A DNA stretch of 64,000 nt. Source: Ochrobactrum vermis (GTDB lineage: Bacteria > Pseudomonadota > Alphaproteobacteria > Rhizobiales > Rhizobiaceae). The notes under the pieces are model-generated. The model saw only the letters and a list, made by a program, of their open reading frames with translations. It was not told the origin of the DNA and ran no database searches. Numbering within the stretch: the first letter of the stretch is position 1; every line of letters starts with the position of its first letter. Where the stretch lies: NCBI RefSeq assembly GCF_002975205.1, contig NZ_PCOC01000001.1, positions 1,736,001 through 1,800,000 on the forward strand. The letters run 5' to 3'. The position numbers were made by a program, and so were the translations under genes. Positions 1-7,730 of this stretch are shown in pieces.

Positions 1-414
1 TCCATTTGCCAAAACGATATCACCGAGCATCGATTTACCGGATGCAGCATGGCTCACCGCCAGCCGGTTCAGGGCAATCGAGGTTTTCCCCGAAAGCACA
101 AGCAGCCAGTCGCGCGCGAAATGTTCCAGACTTGAGAAAAGAGATTCCGCATCCAGCTTTTCACGGGTCAGCGGTACGACACGAACTTTCGATGCCTGCC
201 AGCGAACCATCGCCGTCAGCAGGCCGTCGCGGTCACCAAACCATTTGTAGAGGCTTTCCTTCGAGCAGTTGGCGGCACGGGCAATACTCGCCGTCGTCAA
301 AGCGCGATCCCCGCCCTCCACCAAGAGGCGCAATGCCTGCTCCAGAACGTCGTTCTGACGCGGCGAAAGAGCTTGCTGCTTTTGAGCCTGCAATTCGTCG
401 CTGATATCAGTCAC
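1..414 (-). CDS. TetR/AcrR family transcriptional regulator (partial, C-terminus off the window)
   Basis: The minus frame is open from a GTG at 414 to the window edge, giving about 138 residues and no stop. Near the N-terminus (residues about 14-65) there is a TetR-type helix-turn-helix with the pieces TTASIARAANCSKESLYKWF and GDRDGLLTAMV. The fold is an N-terminal DNA-binding domain plus a C-terminal ligand/dimer domain, of which only the beginning is present. The GTG start is favoured because GGAGG lies nine bases upstream and no ATG is nearby. A good sigma-70-like promoter and a 14-bp perfect palindrome sit just upstream, which points to autorepression. The target genes and ligand cannot be told from this piece. 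Confidence 0.85.
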   Translation of the reverse strand, partial: MTDISDELQAQKQQALSPRQNDVLEQALRLLVEGGDRALTTASIARAANCSKESLYKWFGDRDGLLTAMVRWQASKVRVVPLTREKLDAESLFSSLEHFARDWLLVLSGKTSIALNRLAVSHAASGKSMLGDIVLANG

Positions 415-433
415 GGGTCTTTTCCTCCACCTT

Positions 434-447
434 GTACCGTACGGTAC
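434..447. promoter_or_regulatory. Probable TetR operator (14-bp perfect palindrome)
   Basis: GTACCGTACGGTAC is its own reverse complement. It lies between the promoter at 457-485 and the GTG of the TetR gene at 414, about where transcription would start, so a bound repressor would block initiation. Assignment to this particular TetR protein is inference from position. Confidence 0.6.
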
Positions 448-456
448 GGTTCCCAA

Positions 457-485
457 TTTATAATTATTGTTTCAACAGCGGTCAA
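457..485 (-). promoter_or_regulatory. Promoter of the TetR gene
   Basis: On the minus strand TTGACC (485-480) and TATAAA (462-457) are separated by exactly 17 bases, close to the housekeeping sigma consensus. The expected start is near 450, directly next to the palindrome at 434-447. Confidence 0.6.
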
Positions 486-545
486 GCATGTTTTCAAAAA
501 TTACGGCCATGTAATTCAGGATTGTTTATCATCGATATTAAATGC

Positions 546-577
546 AAAAAGCGCCTTCCCAAGGCCGGAAAAGCGCT
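546..577 (-). terminator. Rho-independent terminator after kup
   Basis: Read on the minus strand, an 11-pair stem (with G-U pairs) runs from AGCGCTTTTCC to GGGAAGGCGCT around the loop GGCCTT, followed by a T run. It lies 27 bases past the kup stop and separates kup from the TetR gene. Confidence 0.65.
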
Positions 578-603
578 CTTTAAAACTATCAATTCAGGTG
601 GGT

Positions 604-2559
604 TTACAGATTCACCTGCGTTCCAATTTCCACCACACGACCGGTCGGAATCTGGAAATATTCGGTCGCGTCCGATGCGGTTCGGGCAAGCAAGATAAAC
701 AACTTGTCCTGCCAAAGCGGCAAGCCGGAATGGGCCGATGCCTTGAGCGACCGGCGCGAAAGGAAAAACGATGTCGTCATGATGTCGAATTTCCAGCCAA
801 GCTTGCGACAGATGCCGAGCGCTCGTGGAATATTTGGCTGCTGCATATAGCCGAAGGTAAGCGTCACCTGCATGAAGCGCTCGTTATATTGGGAAACACG
901 CGCTCGATCGGCACTCGAAACCCATGGTTTCGAGGCGGTCACGACTGTCAGTATGACATTGTTTTCATGCAGGACTTTGTAATGTTTCAAGCTGTGCATG
1001 AGCGCCGTCGGAGCACTTTTGGGGTCGCCGGTCAGAAATACGGCCGTGCCCGGCACGATGGTCGGCGGACGCTTGGCCATCTGCTCCACGATGAGATCGA
1101 GTGGAACTTCAGCCTTGCGGGTCTTGTGAAACAGATGCCTCGTTCCCCGCACCCAGGTCCACATGATAAGGATGAGTACCACTGCGATACCAATCGAGGC
1201 CCAGCCCCCTTCATGAACCTTGATGATGTTCGCGCTGAAGAACATTATATCGATGATAAGGAAGCCCAGAATAATCGGCAGGGCACGGCTTACGCGCCAG
1301 TTCCAGATGCGGGTCATCACTATATAAAGCAGAACTGTCGTGACCAGCATGTTGCCGGTGACGGCAATGCCATACGCTGCAGCCAGATTGCTGGACTTTT
1401 CGAAACCAAGCACCAGAATGACCACTGCCAATCCCAGTAGCAAGTTGACGCGCGGAATATAGATCTGGCCGTGCAGTTTTTCAGAGGTGTGCTGGATTTC
1501 AAGGCGCGGCAAAATGTTGAGCTGAACGGCCTGACGCGCCACCGAATAAGCGCCTGTAATCACCGCCTGACTGGCGATAACGGTCGCCGCCGTTGCCAGC
1601 AGAACCATTGGCCAAAGCGCAAAGCTCGGCATCATCTGGAAGAACGGCAATGCTGCGGCTTCACCATGCGAAAGAATGAATGCAGCCTGTCCGAAATAGT
1701 TAAGCAGCAGGCATGGGAACACGACCCATAACCATGCACGCACGATTGGCTTGCGCCCAAAATGACCAAGGTCGGCGTAAAGCGCTTCGGCACCAGTCAT
1801 TGCGAGGAACACGGCACCGACCGTGATAAACGCTATGCCGGGACTAACCACCAGAAAGCGCACCGCATAATAGGGATTGAGCGCCACCATCACCGTAGGA
1901 TCGTCGAAAATATGCCAGAGGCCCGACGCGCCAATCGCCAGAAACCACAACGCCATGATAGGTCCGAAAACGATAGCAACCTTGCCGGTGCCCAATTTCT
2001 GTACCGAAAACAGCGTCACCAGAATAACGACAGTAATTGGAACGACGAACGGCGTGAGATCAGGAGCGACGATCTCAAGACCTTCCATTGCCGAAAGAAC
2101 CGAAATTGCAGGCGTAATGACCGCGTCGCCGAAGAACAACGCCGCCCCGCAGATACCTACACCTAGGATCAGGTCAGGTCTGCCTTTCAACGCGCCCCTG
2201 ACTAGAGCCATCAACGAAAGAATGCCGCCTTCGCCATTGTTGTCGGCGCGCAGCACAAACAACACGTATTTGATGGTAACAACCAGCGTCAGCGCCCAAA
2301 AAATCAGTGAAACAACGCCCAGAATATCGCTGCGGGCTAGAATGCCATCGCTCGCCGCCGCATGGAGAGCTTCGCGAAAAGCATAGATAGGGCTGGTGCC
2401 GATGTCCCCGTAAACGACACCCAGTGCTCCAAGCACAAGCGTCTTCATGCTTTCATTGTGCTGCTCGGCATCTTCAGCAAAAGCGACGCTTTCAGGAACA
2501 CCCACGGCAGGCATAGCGGCCTGGACCGGCGTGTCATTGCCATTTAGCTCGCCGCTCAT
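604..2559 (-). CDS. kup: Low-affinity potassium transport protein Kup
   Basis: This 651-residue inner-membrane protein matches the KUP/HAK/KT family, which takes up K+ probably together with H+. A soluble N-terminal tail of about 40 residues is followed by the family signature GDIGTSPIYA at 51-60. About twelve hydrophobic segments reach roughly residue 480, and a soluble C-terminal domain of about 150 residues follows. The length is normal for proteobacterial Kup. The ATG at 2559 has GAGG about ten bases upstream. The gene is transcribed alone: pdxJ ends 369 bases upstream and a terminator follows. A short open frame upstream overlaps the start by four bases, but I do not count it as a gene. 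Confidence 0.95.
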   Translation of the reverse strand: MSGELNGNDTPVQAAMPAVGVPESVAFAEDAEQHNESMKTLVLGALGVVYGDIGTSPIYAFREALHAAASDGILARSDILGVVSLIFWALTLVVTIKYVLFVLRADNNGEGGILSLMALVRGALKGRPDLILGVGICGAALFFGDAVITPAISVLSAMEGLEIVAPDLTPFVVPITVVILVTLFSVQKLGTGKVAIVFGPIMALWFLAIGASGLWHIFDDPTVMVALNPYYAVRFLVVSPGIAFITVGAVFLAMTGAEALYADLGHFGRKPIVRAWLWVVFPCLLLNYFGQAAFILSHGEAAALPFFQMMPSFALWPMVLLATAATVIASQAVITGAYSVARQAVQLNILPRLEIQHTSEKLHGQIYIPRVNLLLGLAVVILVLGFEKSSNLAAAYGIAVTGNMLVTTVLLYIVMTRIWNWRVSRALPIILGFLIIDIMFFSANIIKVHEGGWASIGIAVVLILIMWTWVRGTRHLFHKTRKAEVPLDLIVEQMAKRPPTIVPGTAVFLTGDPKSAPTALMHSLKHYKVLHENNVILTVVTASKPWVSSADRARVSQYNERFMQVTLTFGYMQQPNIPRALGICRKLGWKFDIMTTSFFLSRRSLKASAHSGLPLWQDKLFILLARTASDATEYFQIPTGRVVEIGTQVNL

Positions 2560-2928
2560 ATGCAGGCACCTCGCAACTTCCTGAAACGATTCTGGCTGGA
2601 GTTACTGGGGATCGAATTGAGATAATGTGCACATTCGCGAAAAGTTGCGAATTTCAGCATTGTTGCCGCATCCTTGCCCAAATCAACTTCAATCATAGCT
2701 GCAGCGTCGATTGAACGAAGCGATCCGTCCGAATGCAAAAACAATAGAATTGCCTCGGCGCGGAAAGCAGACGACGGAAATTTGCTTCAATGCTTCCCTC
2801 ATACAACCTCGCGCGCCCCCAACGCGTATGAATAGTGGCGGACGCCTAAAGCTTGTCTGACCCGAATGCAAATGCACTTTTTGCACAGCTCCAATCCGAG
2901 CCATGCATCAAATGCATCAACTGAGACG
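2560..2928. other. Gap between pdxJ and kup (kup leader)
   Basis: No convincing gene lies here. A minus-strand frame (2744-2556, up to 62 codons) ends in an ATGA overlap with the kup start but has no recognisable ribosome site or family. Near 2864-2887 and 2898-2920 there are ATGCAT- and TGCAAA-type small palindromes just past the pdxJ stop. They could form weak hairpins, but no T run follows. The kup promoter should be in this stretch. Confidence 0.4.
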
Positions 2929-3666
2929 TTACGCCAAGGCCGCGATGTAGCGGCTGACCGTTACCGGTATCCCATACATCAGTGCATCGGCTGTCAATCC
3001 ATGTCCAATGGAAACTTCGCTCAACTGCGGAACACGTTTCACCAGCGCAGGTAGATTTTCTACTGTCAGATCATGCCCAGCGTTGACATCGAGGCCTAAC
3101 GCAGTCGCTGCATGTGCCGCCTTTTCCAGACGATCCAGTTCACGCCTGGCGGCAGCGGGGTCGTCATAAGTTGCGCCATAGGGGCCAGTATAGAGCTCGA
3201 CACGATCGACACCGATAGCCTTGGCGCGTTCGTACCCCAACGGATCGGGATCGGCAAACAGTGATACCCGCATCCCGGCAACTTTAAGTCGAGCCACGAT
3301 CGGACCCAGAAAATCGGCCTTCGACACGAAGTCCCAGCCATGGTCCGACGTTGCTTGTGTTGGGTCATCGGGCACAAGCGTTACCTGTTCCGGCTGATGC
3401 TTTTCCACCAGATCAAGAAATGCCTCGCTCGGAAAGCCTTCAATATTGAACTCTGCCTGCGGAAACTCGTCATCAATCAGCGCGCGGATATCACCGAGGT
3501 CGGAAAACCGGATGTGGCGCTGATCGGGACGCGGATGCACCGTCAATCCGGCAGCACCAGCGACGAGGGCCGCTCGCCCCAAGCCTGTAACACTTGGCCA
3601 CGGCAAATCACGCCGGTTTCGAAGCATCGCAATGGCGTTGAGATTGACCGATAATTTCGCAGGCAT
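2929..3666 (-). CDS. pdxJ: Pyridoxine 5'-phosphate synthase PdxJ
   Basis: The product has 245 residues, the normal length. PdxJ condenses 1-deoxy-D-xylulose 5-phosphate with 3-amino-1-hydroxyacetone 1-phosphate to pyridoxine 5'-phosphate, the last ring-closing step of the DXP-dependent vitamin B6 pathway, in the cytosol. Family marks are [13 protein letters not shown] at 5-17, the phosphate-binding HPRPDQRHI at 44-52, the VTLVPD strand near 95, VNAGHDL and, near the C-terminus, the [14 protein letters not shown] loop. The ATG at 3666 was chosen because LSVNLNA follows it directly. It stands alone between kup and a gene on the other strand. Confidence 0.95.
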   Translation of the reverse strand: MPAKLSVNLNAIAMLRNRRDLPWPSVTGLGRAALVAGAAGLTVHPRPDQRHIRFSDLGDIRALIDDEFPQAEFNIEGFPSEAFLDLVEKHQPEQVTLVPDDPTQATSDHGWDFVSKADFLGPIVARLKVAGMRVSLFADPDPLGYERAKAIGVDRVELYTGPYGATYDDPAAARRELDRLEKAAHAATALGLDVNAGHDLTVENLPALVKRVPQLSEVSIGHGLTADALMYGIPVTVSRYIAALA

Positions 3667-3880
3667 TGAAGACTCCCGGATGAATATTCCGCTTTATAAC
3701 GCCTGCAGCGAAAAAATGTGAGTGTTTTGCCGTCGCACTGTAACCGCAATCCCCAATCGCGAAATTCTGCTTGTAACAAACTGGGTTTGCAGTGCCTTTC
3801 CAATTCGCATCTATTTGTAGGTGACCGCAACCTTTGTCCCTACTTGGGCGTTTAACCCGATCAATAAATGGAGGTCTATG

Positions 3881-4279
3881 ATGCGAAATGAGGACATACC
3901 CGTCATTCGCCGCATTCCAACAAACCGGGAAGACGTGTTCGCTTTTGCAATCGAAGGACATCTCGACGATGCGTCAATGGAGAACCTCTATGGCCTCCTC
4001 GACGCCGCCTATGAAACACATGAAGAAATCGATCTTCTGATCCGCCTTACCGGATATGAAGGGTTCGACTGGACGGCTGCGTTTTCAGAAAGCATGCTGT
4101 CCATGCGCGCCAAATCTCTGAAAAAGCTTCGCCATTATGCAATAGTCGGCGGCCCCTTGTGGATTCAGGCAAGCATCACTTTGATGCAGCCTTTTCTGTC
4201 CATTGAGCTTCGTGCATTCGAAGCTGACGAGGAAAACGAAGCCTGGGAATGGCTCAGTGCCCGGCCGGCAGATGAGTAG
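3881..4279 (+). CDS. STAS/SpoIIAA-like domain protein
   Basis: A 132-residue soluble protein that fits the SpoIIAA-like family (Pfam group PF11964). It consists of a single small alpha/beta domain with FAFAIEGHLDDASMENL near residue 20, IDLLIRLTGYEGFDW in the middle and LRHYAIVGGPLWI later. Such proteins are often annotated as STAS/SEC14-like and their role is not known. The ATG at 3881 has GGAGG seven bases away. The ATG at 3878 is directly before it and is too close to that site. The stop at 4279 abuts the stop of the convergent helicase gene at 4280 with no spacer. Confidence 0.75.
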   Translation: MRNEDIPVIRRIPTNREDVFAFAIEGHLDDASMENLYGLLDAAYETHEEIDLLIRLTGYEGFDWTAAFSESMLSMRAKSLKKLRHYAIVGGPLWIQASITLMQPFLSIELRAFEADEENEAWEWLSARPADE

Positions 4280-5401
4280 TTATTTTACAATAGTGAGACG
4301 TTCAGCCGCGCGCGTGATCGCCGTGTAAAGCCACCGTTCGCGCGTGTCGCGAAAGGCGAAACTCTCATCGAAAAGCACAACTTCATCCCACTGCGAACCC
4401 TGTGCTTTATGAACCGTCAAGGCATATCCATAATCGAAATCGTCGTAGCGCTTCTTGGTCTGCCACGGAATTTCACTGTCAGGGTCTTCAAACTGCGCCT
4501 TCAAAAGCTTGATCTTTGCAACGCCGCGATCATCATCCTCAGGTGTAACCAGCAGATTGATACCGGGTTTCACGGTTTCCTTGGACGATGTCATCACCTT
4601 CCATAGCGACCCGTTGAGGAGTCCCTTGGCAGGATCATTGCGCAGGCAAACCAGCTTGTCACCGGCCTGCGGGTAATCCGCGGTAAAGCCCTTTAACTCC
4701 CGCAGGCGCTGGTTATAGCGACGCCGGGTCCGGTTGGTCCCAACAAGCACCTGATCGGCAGCCAGCACCATCTCCTGATTGACATCGCCCTTTCCGATAA
4801 CTCTTGCAGCGCCGTGGTCGCCATAGGGAAGTTCACGCCCCTCCCGCACGTCGAGCGCCATACGGATGATCGGATTGTCTTGCGCCTGACGATGAATCTC
4901 GGTCAGGAGATAATCCGGCTCGTGTTCTGTGAAAAAGCCACCGCCAGAAATCGGAGGCAACTGTCCGGGATCGCCAAGAACAAGGATAGGCGTGCCAAAG
5001 CTCATCAGATCCCGCCCCAGCGCTTCATCGACCATGGAACATTCATCCACGACAATCATCGCCGCTTTTGCAACAGGGCTCTGCCGGTTGAGTGAGAAGG
5101 TCGGCGCGATCGAAGTCTTGCCGGTCGTTTCGTCCTCAATCGCTTCTTCGCCACGTGGACGATAGATCAGCGAATGGAGCGTGCGGGCATTGCTGGCACC
5201 TTTCGACCGCAGCACCTGTGCTGCTTTTCCGGTAAAGGCAGCAAACTGCACATCGCCGTCCACGTGTTCAGCGAAATAGCGAGCGAGCGTCGTCTTGCCC
5301 GTGCCCGCATAGCCGAACAATCTGAAAATGGGGCTACGGCCGCCTTTGAGCCATTGCCCGACGGCCTTCAGCGCCTGATCCTGTTCCGGTGAAAACTGCA
5401 T
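4280..5401 (-). CDS. RecD-like ATP-dependent DNA helicase (SF1B)
   Basis: A 373-residue superfamily 1 helicase of the compact RecD2/Dda type. It has Walker A GYAGTGKTT with K36, Walker B MIVVDECSMVDE, the motif III-like LGDPGQLPPI, a central SH3-like insert and the C-terminal UvrD_C_2 piece YGYALTVHKAQGSQWDEV with the final ITRAAERL arginine motif. Members unwind DNA 5' to 3'. It lacks the N-terminal RecB-interaction region of true RecD, so it is not part of a RecBCD complex. The ATG at 5401 begins directly at the helicase fold. It is read leftward, 48 bases after the start of the dehydratase-exporter unit. Confidence 0.88.
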   Translation of the reverse strand: MQFSPEQDQALKAVGQWLKGGRSPIFRLFGYAGTGKTTLARYFAEHVDGDVQFAAFTGKAAQVLRSKGASNARTLHSLIYRPRGEEAIEDETTGKTSIAPTFSLNRQSPVAKAAMIVVDECSMVDEALGRDLMSFGTPILVLGDPGQLPPISGGGFFTEHEPDYLLTEIHRQAQDNPIIRMALDVREGRELPYGDHGAARVIGKGDVNQEMVLAADQVLVGTNRTRRRYNQRLRELKGFTADYPQAGDKLVCLRNDPAKGLLNGSLWKVMTSSKETVKPGINLLVTPEDDDRGVAKIKLLKAQFEDPDSEIPWQTKKRYDDFDYGYALTVHKAQGSQWDEVVLFDESFAFRDTRERWLYTAITRAAERLTIVK

Positions 5402-5449
5402 CGTCCCTTCAGACAGGATTCGCCGCCCGAAAACAAGATCAAACCGTGA

Positions 5450-6421
5450 TCAAACGTTTTTAGTCACCAAGGCCGCGAATCTGTCGAGATCGACATTGCC
5501 ACCGCTGACGATCACACCTACCCGCTTGCCTTGCAGCTTAGATGCGACCTGCCGCGCACCGGCAAAAGCGAGACATCCCGTCGGCTCTACCACCATCTTC
5601 ATCCGGCTGGCAAAGAACTTCATGCCTTGCACCAACTCATCGTCGCTGACGGCCAGAACATCGCGCACAGTTTCGCGGATAATGGCAAAAGTCATGTCAC
5701 CAAGGGCCTGTGTCTGGGCACCGTCCGCCAAGGTCTTCGGCACTTCGATTTGAACTATCTTGCCAGCACGGAACGATTGCTGACCATCATTTCCCGCTTC
5801 CGGTTCCACACCGTAGACATCGCACCCAGGCGACAAAGCGTTCGCGGCAAGCGCCGAACCGGCAAGCAGGCCACCACCGCCAAGACAAACGAACAGCGCA
5901 TCAAGCGGTCCGGTTTCCTCAATCAATTCCTTGGCCGCAGTGCCCTGTCCGGCGATAATATCAGGATGATTGAACGGCGGAATGAGGGTTAGCCCCCCCT
6001 CCTCCGCCAGGCGTCTGGAGATCACATCGCGGTCTTCTTCATAACGGTTATAGGTAACAACCTTCGCGCCGTAGCCTCGCGTCGCCTCAAGCTTCGCGCG
6101 TGGCGCATCCTCGGGCATGATGATTGTCGCGCCGATGCCAAGCATTTTTGCTGCAAGCGCAATTGCCTGAGCGTGATTGCCGGATGAGAAAGCAAGTACG
6201 CCGCGAGCCTTTTGTTCATCCGTAAACCACGAAAGAGCATTGAACGCGCCGCGAAACTTGAAGGCACCGATCCGTTGAAAGTTCTCGCATTTGAAAAAGA
6301 ACCGGGCACCGGTTTCACGGTCGATGGTAGACGATGTGAATACCGGCGTATGGTGGGCATAGCCTTCGATCTGCTTTGCAGCCGAGACCACATCATCATA
6401 AGTTGGAAGCTTGTTCATCAT
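5450..6421 (-). CDS. PLP-dependent threonine/serine dehydratase family enzyme
   Basis: A 323-residue fold-type II PLP enzyme. The PLP lysine is K55 in GAFKFRGAFNAL, the phosphate loop is GGGGLLAG, and NHAQA and the C-terminal SGGN are present. It has the length of catabolic threonine dehydratase, serine racemase and threo-3-hydroxyaspartate dehydratase, and no C-terminal ACT domain, so it is not the isoleucine-regulated IlvA. Sequence alone does not settle the substrate (threonine, serine or 3-hydroxyaspartate). It starts 13 bases after the LysE-type exporter on the same strand, so the two are probably co-transcribed. Two adjacent ATGs are possible at 6421 and 6418. Confidence 0.85.
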   Translation of the reverse strand: MMNKLPTYDDVVSAAKQIEGYAHHTPVFTSSTIDRETGARFFFKCENFQRIGAFKFRGAFNALSWFTDEQKARGVLAFSSGNHAQAIALAAKMLGIGATIIMPEDAPRAKLEATRGYGAKVVTYNRYEEDRDVISRRLAEEGGLTLIPPFNHPDIIAGQGTAAKELIEETGPLDALFVCLGGGGLLAGSALAANALSPGCDVYGVEPEAGNDGQQSFRAGKIVQIEVPKTLADGAQTQALGDMTFAIIRETVRDVLAVSDDELVQGMKFFASRMKMVVEPTGCLAFAGARQVASKLQGKRVGVIVSGGNVDLDRFAALVTKNV

Positions 6422-6434
6422 TTGCCCTTCACCT

Positions 6435-7034
6435 TTATTTCAGCATCGGCCACAGGCTCAAGATGAGCAGTAAGGCCATGATAAAATTGAAACATTTCAA
6501 CCGAAAGGGATCAGAAAGCCAGTTGCGCAACAATGTGCCAAATCCGGCCCAGACGGACACGCTCGGCAAATTCACAATCGCGAAGGCGACGCTGACCAGA
6601 AGCACCGCGACATAATAGTTATCGTGGTTGGCATAGGTGGCAATTCCTGTAATCCCCATCACCCATGCTTTCGGATTGACCCATTGGAACGCCGCCGCCT
6701 GCAAGAAAGTCATTGGCTCGCTTTTATCCCCATGCTTTGCCTCTCCAATGGAACGCGACATCGCAATTTTCCAGGCGAGATAAAGCATATAGGCGCCACC
6801 GGCGAACTTCAGCGCCACATAGAATGACGGCACCGTCTCGATCAAAGCGCCGAGACCGAAACCAACCGCCAGCAGCAATACGAAGAAGCCTACGCCGATC
6901 CCCAACATATGCGGAACGGTACGGCGGAAACCGAAATTCACGCCCGAAGCCAGAAGCATCAGATTGTTTGGTCCCGGTGTAACGGACGAGACAAAAGCGA
7001 AGACGAGAAGTGCCAGAAAAATTTCAACAGACAT
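6435..7034 (-). CDS. LysE/RhtB family amino acid exporter
   Basis: A 199-residue membrane protein with about six hydrophobic helices and the family motif SSVTPGPNNLMLLASG at 16-31, followed by GFRRTVPHMLGIGVGF. The LysE/RhtB family exports amino acids or related small molecules. The specific substrate is not predictable; the neighbouring threonine/serine-type dehydratase suggests the same amino acids. The ATG at 7034 puts the signature helix at the N-terminus as in the family. It is separated from ilvH upstream by a strong terminator at 7072-7104, so it should have its own promoter in the short region 7035-7071 or depend on readthrough. Confidence 0.88.
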   Translation of the reverse strand: MSVEIFLALLVFAFVSSVTPGPNNLMLLASGVNFGFRRTVPHMLGIGVGFFVLLLAVGFGLGALIETVPSFYVALKFAGGAYMLYLAWKIAMSRSIGEAKHGDKSEPMTFLQAAAFQWVNPKAWVMGITGIATYANHDNYYVAVLLVSVAFAIVNLPSVSVWAGFGTLLRNWLSDPFRLKCFNFIMALLLILSLWPMLK

Positions 7035-7071
7035 GGGACAGCCTCAATTTATGGGGACAAATTAGCTCAAT

Positions 7072-7104
7072 AAAAAACCGGCACAATCGAAACATTGTGC
7101 CGGT
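7072..7104 (-). terminator. Rho-independent terminator of ilvIH
   Basis: A perfect 11-bp stem (ACCGGCACAAT, 7077-7087, with its complement 7094-7104) with a six-base loop is followed on the minus strand by a run of T (7076-7072). It lies 37 bases past the ilvH stop. Confidence 0.88.
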
Positions 7105-7140
7105 TTTCAACGATATTGTATCGGTCCTGATTGAAAGCTT

Positions 7141-7713
7141 CTACATACCTTCCGGCCCGCGATTCATGGCCGCAACACCCGTACGGCAGGTCTCAACCAG
7201 CCCGAGTGGTTTCATGATGGAGATAAACTGATCGATCTTGGCCGTCTTACCGGTGATTTCCAGAATGAAATGATCAGTCGTCGCGTCGACAACCTTGGCT
7301 TTGAACGCATCGGCCAGACGAAGTGTCTCTGCCCTCGCTTCACCTTTACCTGCGACCTTCACCAGTGCGAGTTCACGCTCGACAGGACGGTCGTGACCGA
7401 GCTCAGAAGCGCGATGGCTCAGATCCACAACACGATGAACCGGAACAATGCGAGCCAATTGGTGCCGGATCTGGTCGAGCACGTGTGGCGTGCCGCGCGT
7501 CACGATTGTAATGCGCGACAGATGCCTTTCATGCTCGGTTTCCGAAACCGTCAGGCTTTCGATATTGTAGCCGCGACCGGAGAAAAGACCGATCACGCGG
7601 GCAAGCACGCCTGGCTCATTGTCGACGAGTACTGCAAGCGTATGTGTTTCCGGTGTTTGTGTTTCGGCTGCGATGAAATAGGCCGATCCGGAAGCTAGAT
7701 TCTGTGCATTCAT
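7141..7713 (-). CDS. ilvH: Acetolactate synthase small (regulatory) subunit
   Basis: A 190-residue protein with an N-terminal ACT domain (LAVLVDNEPGVLARVIGLFS then RGYNIESLTV, about residues 27-56) and the C-terminal ALS small-subunit domain (ELALVKVAGKG and ITGKTAKIDQFI). It binds valine and confers feedback inhibition and full activity on the large subunit. It follows ilvI with a 17-base spacer and ends at a strong terminator, so the two form a two-gene operon. The start ATG at 7713 gives an N-terminal extension of about 25 residues before the ACT strand. Confidence 0.95.
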   Translation of the reverse strand: MNAQNLASGSAYFIAAETQTPETHTLAVLVDNEPGVLARVIGLFSGRGYNIESLTVSETEHERHLSRITIVTRGTPHVLDQIRHQLARIVPVHRVVDLSHRASELGHDRPVERELALVKVAGKGEARAETLRLADAFKAKVVDATTDHFILEITGKTAKIDQFISIMKPLGLVETCRTGVAAMNRGPEGM

Positions 7714-7730
7714 GATTTGATTCCTCCGGA

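Noticed and set aside
373..1440. Long plus-strand frame (355 codons) across the start region and kup
   Set aside because: It runs antisense to kup, which has all family motifs; no ribosome site and no recognisable domain.
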